NCBI GenBank assembly: GCA_024636835.1
Contig: JAGXGH010000077.1
Location: 1 to 49,212 of the forward strand
DNA length: 49,212 nt
Origin: Verrucomicrobiales bacterium
Lineage (GTDB): Bacteria; Verrucomicrobiota; Verrucomicrobiia; Verrucomicrobiales; SLCJ01
Direction: 5' to 3'
Of this stretch, positions 33,177-41,700 are shown piece by piece. The notes under the pieces were generated by a model. That model was not told the origin of the DNA, did not search any database, and worked only from the letters and a program-made list of their open reading frames with translations. The translations under genes and the position numbers were made by a program. The first letter of the stretch is position 1, and every line of letters starts with the position of its first letter.

Positions 33177-35340
33177 TCATCACGCCATGCCGAAGAAACC
33201 GAACAACGAGGATACGGACGCCGCCCTGCGCCGCCGCGCCGAACGGCATGCCAAGGAAAACCCTGCGAAATCCGCCGCCCCCAATTCCGAGACCGACATC
33301 CGGCGGATGCTCCACGAGCTGGAGGTTCATCAGATCGAGCTGGAGATGCAGAACGCGGAACTCCGTCGCGCTCGCGATGACGCGGAGACGCAGCGGGATC
33401 TCTACACCGACCTCTATGATTTCGCCCCGGTCGGCTATTTCACCCTCGCCCCCGATGGGATCATCCGGCTTGTCAACCTGACAGGCTCCCTGCTGGTCGG
33501 CGTCGATCGTGCGAAATTGGCAGGCCGTTCGTTCTCGCTTTTGCTCTCCCCGGATTTGCGGGCGGATTTTAAAGCCTTCCTTGAGAGGGCTTTCTGGGAA
33601 GGGTCCAAACAGTCCATCGATACCATGATCACCAGCGGAAGCGCCCCGCCCCGTATCGTGAACATCAAGGTGCTCAGCTCGGCCAACGGGGAGGAATGCA
33701 GCGCCGTGGTGATGGATATCACCGAGCGGACGCAAGCGGAGGATCAGGTGATGGCTTCGGAAATCCGCTACCGCCGCCTCTTCGAAGCGGCACACGACGG
33801 AGTCCTGCTCATCGATCCCGAAACCTGCAAGATCACCGACGCGAATCCGTTCATGACGAAGCTGCTGGGCTATCCGCGTGAGCAGCTGATCGGTAAGGAG
33901 CTTTTCGAAATCGGCTTGCTCAAGGATGAGGCGGCGAGCCGCGAAATGTTCCGCAATCTGAAAATGGATCATGAAGTCCGCTACGAGGACCTGCCGCTGG
34001 AAAGCGAGGACGGACGGCATCAGGAGGTGGAGGTGGTGGCGAATCTCTATCAGGAGGGAAACCACTCCGTCATCCAGTGCAACATCCGCGACATCACCGC
34101 GCGCAAACTCGCGGAAGACATGTCGCGCCGGAGCGGGATTCTTTTCACTTCCCTCATCCAACAGGCACCCGTCGGAGTTTACGTGGTGGGCGCCGATTTC
34201 CGCATGCAACAGGTCAACCCGACGGCAATGGCGGTTTTCCAAAGTGTCGATCCCCTGATCGGTCGCGATTTTTCCGAGATCGTGCGCGTCCTCTGGCCAC
34301 GGCGGGCTGCGGATCAGATCGTCAGGAAATTCCGGCACACCCTGAAAACCGGAGAGCCCTACCGATCACCCGCGTTTTCCGAGCGACGCCGGGATCTTGG
34401 CACGAAGGAGTTTTATGAGTGGCAGATCCAACGTGTCACCTTGCCGGACGATGAATACGGGGTGGTATGCTTTTTCGAAAACACCACGGAGCGCGTCCAG
34501 GCCGAGGCCGCACGGCTACGCATGGAGGTGCTGAGCGCCTCGAACCTGAAACTGAAAGGCCAAATCGTCAGGCGCCAGGCAGTGGAGGCGGATCTTCGGT
34601 CGTCCAGGCTGGAACAGAGCCGCTTGTTGAAACAATCCCGCCGGCAGGAAGTGAGATTGCGGGATCTTTCCCATCGGCTTCTGCATGCCCAGGAGGACGA
34701 GCGGAAGCGTATCAGCCGCGAGCTGCATGATGTGATCATCCAGACCCTGGTGGGCATCAATGTCCACATGGCTGCCTTGTCCAGCGGAGCCGTTACAAAT
34801 CCGCGGAGTCTCCAGAAGAAGGTCGAGAGCACCCATGAGCTGGTGTCAAAGGCGGTCGATATCGTGCATCGCTTCGCAAGGGAACTGCGCCCGACCATGC
34901 TGGAGGAACTGGGACTGATTCCCACCCTCCAGGCATTCCTAAAACAATTCATGGAAGAGACCGGCATCCGCGTCAGGCTCAAGGTGTTCGCCGGCATCGA
35001 GCAATCGAAGGACACCGTGCGAACAGGGCTTTTCCGCATTGCCCAAGAGGCGCTCACCAACGTGGCGCGCCATGCGAAGGCCAGCCAGGTGGAAGTGAAC
35101 ATCCGGCTCGTTGACGGCGTGATCCGCATGGAAATCAAGGACGACGGGCAGGGCTTCGACAACACCGGCACCTCGACCGGAAAAAGGAAGAACCGCCTCG
35201 GCCTGCTCGGTATGAGGGAGCGCGTCGAGATGATAGGCGGCGTGTTCCAGGTGGAATCCGCGCCCGGCGAACCCACGGTCATCCGTGTTGAGCTTCCAGG
35301 TGAAAACGGAGCCAAAAAGAAAGCCCGCAAGAAGGGTTAG
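33145..35340 (+). CDS. PAS-domain histidine kinase (HisKA_3 type)
   Basis: A 731-residue sensor kinase. After a short charged head there are about three PAS domains (roughly 75-200, 205-320, 330-460) and a coiled stretch. The HisKA_3 dimerisation domain has the phospho-acceptor His528 in RISRELHDVIIQTL. A HATPase domain follows at about 620-725 (LFRIAQEALTNVARHAKA; IKDDGQGFD; LGLLGMRERVEMIGG). No transmembrane segment is seen, so it is cytosolic. An alternative start at 33187 would avoid the overlap. This kinase class normally pairs with a NarL-type regulator, but none is encoded nearby. Confidence 0.9.
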   Translation: MAKRRDPPTPDHHAMPKKPNNEDTDAALRRRAERHAKENPAKSAAPNSETDIRRMLHELEVHQIELEMQNAELRRARDDAETQRDLYTDLYDFAPVGYFTLAPDGIIRLVNLTGSLLVGVDRAKLAGRSFSLLLSPDLRADFKAFLERAFWEGSKQSIDTMITSGSAPPRIVNIKVLSSANGEECSAVVMDITERTQAEDQVMASEIRYRRLFEAAHDGVLLIDPETCKITDANPFMTKLLGYPREQLIGKELFEIGLLKDEAASREMFRNLKMDHEVRYEDLPLESEDGRHQEVEVVANLYQEGNHSVIQCNIRDITARKLAEDMSRRSGILFTSLIQQAPVGVYVVGADFRMQQVNPTAMAVFQSVDPLIGRDFSEIVRVLWPRRAADQIVRKFRHTLKTGEPYRSPAFSERRRDLGTKEFYEWQIQRVTLPDDEYGVVCFFENTTERVQAEAARLRMEVLSASNLKLKGQIVRRQAVEADLRSSRLEQSRLLKQSRRQEVRLRDLSHRLLHAQEDERKRISRELHDVIIQTLVGINVHMAALSSGAVTNPRSLQKKVESTHELVSKAVDIVHRFARELRPTMLEELGLIPTLQAFLKQFMEETGIRVRLKVFAGIEQSKDTVRTGLFRIAQEALTNVARHAKASQVEVNIRLVDGVIRMEIKDDGQGFDNTGTSTGKRKNRLGLLGMRERVEMIGGVFQVESAPGEPTVIRVELPGENGAKKKARKKG

Positions 35341-35350
35341 ATCGGTGGCA

Positions 35351-35367
35351 GTAGGGTTTCACCCATG
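35351..35367. promoter_or_regulatory. GGGT/ACCC-type dyad, copy g
   Basis: GTAGGGTTTCACCCATG, 10 bp after the kinase stop; its 14-base core is identical to that of copy c. The next intact gene is 520 bp away and only a TPR remnant follows, so this site may be left over from a lost gene. Confidence 0.55.
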
Positions 35368-35399
35368 TTACACAAATCTTGTGTCCGGTCTGTTGCGTC

Positions 35400-35575
35400 T
35401 CGCGGCAAACTCCGTATCACGGAGACAGCTAAAAATTGCTGACGAATACGCTCGGGAAGCTCTCTTTTTCGCCCGGTCGCTAGCAAATGGAGACCCTGGT
35501 AAGCTAGCCCGACAGGACGACCTGAGCGTTGCGTTGATCAATTCGGGCAATGCAGCGGAAGCAATGGAAGAGTAG
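35400..35575 (+). pseudogene. Remnant of a TPR protein
   Basis: An open stretch encodes IADEYAREALFFARSLANGD and RQDDLSVALINSGNAAEAME. This is the repeat pattern (paired helices with DPG and RDLSVSLxKxG) of bacterial TPR proteins, often fused to TIR, caspase-like or AAA/STAND modules. No start codon suits it. From 35576 to 35887 there is no recognisable gene, only a short degenerate stretch near 35700. Confidence 0.5.
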
Positions 35576-35887
35576 AATAATCGTAACCTGAACCCCCACC
35601 GCCCTTGTTCCTGTATGTTGCCTTGTCGCATCATTGGGGTCAGTTTACCATTAGCCTGATCCCAAGAATTGGGCGGCTTTCGAAGATGAGAAAACCTGAT
35701 TCACCGAGGATGATGCGCGCGAGGCTCTTAAGACCTTTGGCTTCGGCCTCAAGCACGAAAATATTCTGCGGGAACGACAAGTCCCTTCTGTGTTGGTGTG
35801 TTGATCGTATTGCTGGTGACGAGGGTAAGCAGGAGTTTTTGGTCTGGATCGGTTGAGTTTCTCTATGCTAAATAGACTCCAAGATCC

Positions 35888-38041
35888 ATGAGTGACTACA
35901 AACCAAAACCGTTGCCCTCCTCGCCGAATTTGTTGCCGGAGGAGCTTGCTCTCCTGATGGAGAAGTTGTCTGAGAACGCGCATGAGGTTTGGTCGGCGTC
36001 GCGGATCTCGCAGGGTTGGGTCTGGGGGCCGGAGCGCAACGACGACGCGAAAACGCATCCCTGCCTGATCCCCTACGACGACCTTGACGAATCGGAAAAG
36101 GTTCACGACCGCAATGCGGTGGCCGGAGCGCTGTTGGCAATTCTGCACCACGGCTGGAAGCTCATTCCTCCGGCGGAGAGAATCGGAGCGCTGGGGTTAA
36201 CGGTAAATGCAGCGGATCCGGCAGAACTGCGGACAGCGTGGGAGAAGCGTGCGGACGACGAGTTCAATGCCCATCCGCTGGACGACTACCGGAGCATCGC
36301 GAAACTGGCGCTGGGATTCGGAGAGCTGTTGCTGGTCTGCGATGCTGCGCAGGCAGGGCTGTGCCACTACCCGGGCGATCCGTTACTGACGCGGTTAGCG
36401 GCAAGGGCGCTGGCGGAAATGGGACGTCCCGACATAGCGCGGGCGCGGGTGGAGGCGCTTGTTGCAGCAGGACATGAGGACTGCGAGACTCTCGGGTTGC
36501 TGGGTCGGACCTTTAAGGACGAGGGCTTCGCGCACCTCGCGGCGGGACTTTCACCTGACGAGGCTTGGGAGCAGTCTGCCAGGGCTTACGGGAAGGCGTT
36601 TGCGGCGCACGAGGATTATTTTACGGGGATCAATACGGCGACAATGGCGTTCCTCCACGGAGGGGAAATCGAGGTGGAGAAGCTGGTTTGGAAGGTGGAC
36701 GCCCTTGCCGCAGAGGCTCTGAGGGTAAGCGGTGATCATTGGGCTCTGGCGACGAGGGGGGAGGTTTCGTTGCTGACTCGCCGCTGGGGGGACGCCGAGA
36801 AATTTTACAGACAGGCGGCGGAGGGATTGGCGGAAAGGTCTGTGGATCTGGCGTCAATGGGTCGGCAGGCGAGGCGGCTGTTGGCGGCATGGAAACGGCG
36901 CGGCGAGAGGGTGGACGAGGAGACCAGGTGGATCGATTCCGTTTTTCCACAGGCCGATGTTCTGGTGTTTTCAGGCCAAGCTTCAGAAGGGCTGGCGGAG
37001 GAGGAGTTGCGAGCCGCCTTGATATCCTGGCTGGAGAGGGTGGGGACCCAAGTCGTCTATACGACGGTTTCGACGACCGCGGATCTGTTGTTGGCCGAGG
37101 CGGCGTTGGAACTAGGGGTGTCCCTGCGGCTGGTTTTGTCGAAGCCGGTGGTAGAACTCGAAGAGAGATTTCAAAGAGTTTGCTCGCTGGCGGACTCTGC
37201 CACGGTGCTGGGCGATGGTACCATTTCTGAGACTGGACTGGTTGCGGAACATTGCTGCCGGGTGTTCACGGGGCTTGCCCAACTGGAAGCGGACGGGCTT
37301 GGCGTTAATGTCCGAGGTTTAGCTGTGTGTGATGGATCGGCGGGCGGTACGGCGGAATATATTTCAGGGTGGCGGCATGCGGGGATCAAGGCAGACGTGA
37401 TCGATCCTGCGACCAGTGAGCTGAAGAAAATTGGTGGTAGGGAGTCCAAGGATTTTGCGAAATACGAGGATCTACGCGAAGGGTTGGTTATTCGGGCCAT
37501 GTTGTTCGCGGACGTGAAAGGATTCAGTAAACTGGACGAGCGGGAACTGAATCTGTTCATACGGGAGTTTCGCAGTGACCTGGCAAAGCTGGTGTCAGGA
37601 AACCCGGAGGGTTGTGAGATGGTGAACACTTGGGGCGACGGAGTGCTAATGGTGTTCCGTGACGCGGTTTCGGCGGCGAGAATGGCGCTGGAGTTCCGCG
37701 ATATAATCGCAGGTAAGGATTGGGAGGCGTCTGGTCTGGGTACCCAGCTCGGTATCCGGATAGGGCTGCATGCGGGGCCGGTCTGGGCGGTGGCGCACGA
37801 CCCCATCCTTGGTAAGCCCGATTTCAGCGGCGGGAACATCAACCGCGCGGCGCGCATCGAACCAATCACTGAGGTGAATCAGATCTATGCTAGCGATAGC
37901 TTCGCTGCGCTCGTCCGGTTGGAGGGAGATACCGGGCTAAGGCTGAACTACGTGGGATCTCTTCCGCTGGTGAAACGCTATGGAAGACAGCGGCTCTTCC
38001 GGCTGGATTGGGTTTTGGCGGGTCGGGGGGACGCGAGCTGA
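35888..38041 (+). CDS. RyR-TPR-Rossmann-class III nucleotidyl cyclase protein
   Basis: A 717-residue soluble protein. A RyR-repeat domain covers about residues 22-95 (LSENAHEVWSASRISQGWVW, HPCLIPYDDLDESEKVHDRN). A TPR/TRAFs-binding-like helical array spans about 110-345. A Rossmann or SLOG-like domain covers about 355-500 (ADVLVFSGQASEG; GLAVCDGSAGGTAEYISGWR). A class III adenylate/guanylate-type cyclase domain covers about 535-705. Both metal Asp residues are present (D542 in LFADVKGFSKL, D584 in NTWGDGVLMVF), as are GLHAGPV and FSGGNINRAARIE, so it should be active. The product nucleotide is not known. RyR and SLOG-type domains are known from nucleotide-centred conflict systems. A broken TIR gene starts 93 bp downstream. 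Confidence 0.88.
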   Translation: MSDYKPKPLPSSPNLLPEELALLMEKLSENAHEVWSASRISQGWVWGPERNDDAKTHPCLIPYDDLDESEKVHDRNAVAGALLAILHHGWKLIPPAERIGALGLTVNAADPAELRTAWEKRADDEFNAHPLDDYRSIAKLALGFGELLLVCDAAQAGLCHYPGDPLLTRLAARALAEMGRPDIARARVEALVAAGHEDCETLGLLGRTFKDEGFAHLAAGLSPDEAWEQSARAYGKAFAAHEDYFTGINTATMAFLHGGEIEVEKLVWKVDALAAEALRVSGDHWALATRGEVSLLTRRWGDAEKFYRQAAEGLAERSVDLASMGRQARRLLAAWKRRGERVDEETRWIDSVFPQADVLVFSGQASEGLAEEELRAALISWLERVGTQVVYTTVSTTADLLLAEAALELGVSLRLVLSKPVVELEERFQRVCSLADSATVLGDGTISETGLVAEHCCRVFTGLAQLEADGLGVNVRGLAVCDGSAGGTAEYISGWRHAGIKADVIDPATSELKKIGGRESKDFAKYEDLREGLVIRAMLFADVKGFSKLDERELNLFIREFRSDLAKLVSGNPEGCEMVNTWGDGVLMVFRDAVSAARMALEFRDIIAGKDWEASGLGTQLGIRIGLHAGPVWAVAHDPILGKPDFSGGNINRAARIEPITEVNQIYASDSFAALVRLEGDTGLRLNYVGSLPLVKRYGRQRLFRLDWVLAGRGDAS

Positions 38042-38133
38042 CGCCCCGGGTTTTCGCCTTGGTTGATTTTATCTTCAAAGCGTCTGCCATTTTGAGTATA
38101 GACAATAGCTATAAATCTATCCCCTATGAACAA

Positions 38134-38545
38134 ATGACACACGATCGCACCTACTAGTGCTTCATTAGTTACCGCCATGTAGACAACAAGGAAGAAGGGC
38201 GGCAGTGGGCGACTTGGCTTCATCAGAAGATTGAGACTTACGAAGTTCCGAGAGACTTGGTGAATACCAAGAATTCCAGGGGAGAATCCATTCCTGAACA
38301 GATCTTTCCTGTGTTCCGGGATGAGGATGAATTGCAGGCGGACGCTGATATCGGATTCCCGATCTATCGAGCCCTGGAACGTTCCAGATTCCTTCTGGTT
38401 CTTTGCTCTCCCCGTGCGGTTGAATCCACCTATGTCGTAAACGAGATCAGCTATTTCAAGAGTATCGGCAAATCCAATCAGGTTCTAGCCGCTATTATCG
38501 ATGGGGAGCCCAATGCGTCTTGGGACGAAGGAAAGAGAAAGGCAG
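38134..38545 (+). pseudogene. TIR-domain gene with early amber codon and lost 3' end
   Basis: The ATG at 38134 opens MTHDRTY, then TAG at 38155-38157, then in the same frame CFISYRHVDNKEEGRQWATW, FPVFRDEDELQADADIGFPI and FLLVLCSPRAVESTYVVNEI. This is a complete TIR core, including the conserved Glu of NAD-cleaving TIRs. Homology stops near 38540, where inverted TPR sequence begins. The first beta strand lies right after the stop, so no downstream start would rescue it. It follows the cyclase gene directly on the same strand and may once have been its partner. Confidence 0.8.
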
Positions 38546-38700
38546 GTATTGAGATACAACTGATTACCGGGGTCGAGAGCGACCAAATCCGTAAAAACTT
38601 TCTTGGAACGATTGAGATAGTCGATGGCATCAGATTTTCGACCTTCCATATGGAGCGATGTTCCGCAGTTTGCGAGCACGTATCCAAAGTCCATCCTCAT
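38541..38700 (-). pseudogene. Inverted TPR-protein remnant
   Basis: On the minus strand the frame encodes YVLANCGTSLHMEGRKSDAI and SKKVFTDLVALDPGNQLYLN, a TPR pair of the same kind as the remnant at 35400. It abuts the 3' end of the broken TIR gene in opposite orientation and touches the TIR-WD40 stop. It marks a rearrangement breakpoint. Confidence 0.55.
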
Positions 38701-41700
38701 TGCTTTACGAGGTATTCAATCAGCAGTTCTTGAAGCTCGTTGTCCAGTTCAAGCGTCCTGATTGACGAAGCTGATGAAATGTTTCTCTTTCCCCAAGGTG
38801 TCTGCTTGACGAGCTTGAGAAGGCTTGGGAAAACTGTTTCTCGATCGTTGGGGGCGCATTCGAAGTAAGCCAAAGTGAGTAAGCGGCGACCGTCAAGAAC
38901 ACTCGATTGATCAGCATTCATCAGGGCGGCGCATCCATTAAAGGAGCGATTGAGAAGGTAATAATCGTATAGCTTTGTAATATTGTGGTCGGTATGACTC
39001 TTGTTTTGCAAGATCGACATGAGGAGGCTCCTCTCTTCGTTGAGCAAATGGATCCCACTATTGGCGGAGGGTAATAGTGACTTCGAGATGCTTGAAGACG
39101 CGTTTAGTTTGCCGCTGTCGTCATAGGTATACCAAGCATTGGAAAGATAAGAAGCCAGGTCCACGTGGGTTGACCTCTCCTTGGGCATAAAGTATAAATT
39201 GCGTCCTGAGGCGATGATGAGCTCTGGCGACTTTTTGCGCTCCTCTATAGAGTCGATTGATTTGTTTCTTGGCACTCTGAAGGAATTGACCAAGGACCAG
39301 TCTGTCGTAGAAAATTTATAGAGCACGCCTTCTTCACCCCCCGCGTAAAGATGTTTACCATCATTAGAAAGGCGAATTGAAAACACCTGCTTGTCGGAGT
39401 GCAGGATGGTTCGAGCCTTGCTGCCGTCCTTTGCCTGTCTGATGATCACGTTGCCGTCATCTGCACAGCTTGCAATCAGCCCGGAGCCGGGAATGAATTG
39501 AATGTCGCGTATATAATCGATGTGCGCTTTGACGCTAAACAACTCCTCATTGGTGTCGACGGAATACACAGACAGTCTGCCGGTGATATCTCCTGCGGCG
39601 ACAATCTTTCCATTTTTCGAATAGGCGACCGAGTAAATATTCGCTCCGAATTCCTTGAAGGCTTTTTCCTGGCCTGACTGAAGGTTAAGCTCGGCGACTC
39701 GGCCGAAGTAACTCCCGTAGAGTAATTCTTTACCACTAGGCGAGTAGGAGACCGACCAGATCGGGTGTGTTCTGCGCTGATGCTCAACACCGTCGGGCTT
39801 GATAAATTCGAGCCCTCCCCAGTAAAGAGATTTTCCACCTTCCTTTTTTCTGACGAAGATTGGGGCAACGATGTTCTTACCGCCGGGAATGAGATCGAGA
39901 TCGTAGATTTTTCCTTCGTCCAGGCTCCTCAGCTTGGTGACATGCATAGATTCGCAGTCGACTTTGAAGAGCGAGCTGAAATCTTCTACTGCGTAGAGAT
40001 GTTTATGGTCAGGGCTCAAGTGCAGAGAACTTAGATGCGATCGGCCTTTGGCCAACATCCCCACTTCATCTCCGAGCGAGATGTCCCAAAGCCGGATTTC
40101 GCCGTTTTCACCAGTGCTTGCGAGCAAGCGACCACAGGGAAACAGGCTAAGACTGCGGACACGAGCCTCATGAGCCAGAATTTTTCCAAGGATTTCCCCA
40201 TGGAGTGGTTCGCTGACATAGATGTATCTGCCGGAGGAAAAGACCAATGTGTTGCCTGCTCTCGACCACTGCAGATTGGTCAATGGATCATCGAAATCTT
40301 TTTTCGTGAACTCAGGGCGGTTATTCTTGGTGTCCCATACCGTCAATGTCCAACTTGTCGCTATGGTGAGGTATCTGCCGCTGGAGTCGTATCCAATCGC
40401 GACTGGCTGACCTTTACATGGAATCTGGGATACTATTTCTCTCGTAGATGCTGAAAATTCTACAACCTTGTTTTCGACTCCTGCGACCGCCAATTTATTC
40501 CCGTTGGGATTTGCCGCGAGGATGTCTGCCCAGTTCTGTTTAATATCACCCAAGTTGAGATTCTGGATTCGCTTCCCTGTGGTTGAATCAAAAATCACCA
40601 GGGTGTTGTCTTCGCCCCCTGCGAAAATTTGTTTACCATCTGCGCTGTAGGCCAGAGACTTGATTTTGCCCTGACCGGTGGCGAATTGCCGGAGAAGCTT
40701 AAGAGTGCTTGTGTCGCGGAACTCTATTTGATCGGATGTGCCGCTTAAACAAAATTCTCGCCCCAATGGATGGACATCCATTGCCTTGAGGGCTTCATGC
40801 GCGGATTCCATAGGTTCAGAGACAGAAGAAAACCCGTTCGTCCACTTACGTAACAAACCACCCGGCGATATGGAGATCATCGTCCCATCAGGCAGGGCTA
40901 CGGCATTGTCGTAGAAAGGTATATTGTCAGCCTCAAGACCCTCTTCATCCCGACGATAGACTTGAATCAACCCTTGGGAAACGCCTAGAACCTGCTCGTC
41001 CGATGGGTTGAAAACATTGTTGTTACCCAATGCCCCGTAGAACAATGATGATTGTTCATCGTAGACGAGTGCCTTGATGTCGAATGGCTGGGCAATGGTG
41101 CGATGAAGAAGTTGCCCTGTGTTGGCATCCCAGAGGCAAATGGTATTATCAGAACTTCCAGTGGCCAACAAATTGTCACCGATATTCGTCATGCTCAGAA
41201 TCTGCTCGTCGTGACCATCCTCAAAGGCAACGCGCTCGAACGAAGGGATGGCGACTCGTTGCATCAGTCCTGATCGAAGACCTACCAGGAGTTCCCGAGA
41301 GTTCGGGCGCCATTTTAGCGGAAGCATGAAATGATCCCCGACGAGGTCTTCATTAACAACCTTGAGATCGGATAGCGTCCATACACGCAGTCGGTTTACA
41401 CTTGAGCCGTAACCGCCGGTTAGTGCTGCGAGATATTTACCATCGGGGCTTATCTCGGCTTTTATGGTGAATGGACTAACATCAATCTTCTGTTTAAGCG
41501 CTCCACTCGTTAGATCATGGAGTAGAATGTTCGGCCCGCCTGCATCGACCAGTAGATTCTTCTTTAGGAACAAAGAAAAATGATTCCCCCCCGTTGAAGA
41601 AAAGGTGATCCTTCGAACAATTTCCAGACTCTTGATGTCGACGCGTAAAATTTCTCCATCAGTGATTGCGAAAACTTCTGTGGGATCTCCCGATGGGAAA

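Noticed and set aside
33052..34338. A 428-codon open frame on the minus strand
   Set aside because: It is the antisense of the PAS histidine kinase and has no recognisable motif.
35888..38041. Calling the cyclase protein a Pycsar cyclase
   Set aside because: Pycsar cyclases are small stand-alone enzymes with a dedicated cNMP-binding effector; this protein has a different architecture and no such effector is visible.
38155..38157. In-frame TAG considered as pyrrolysine or programmed read-through
   Set aside because: No pyl genes or recoding signals are seen, and the gene also lacks its 3' end, so a pseudogene is the simpler reading.
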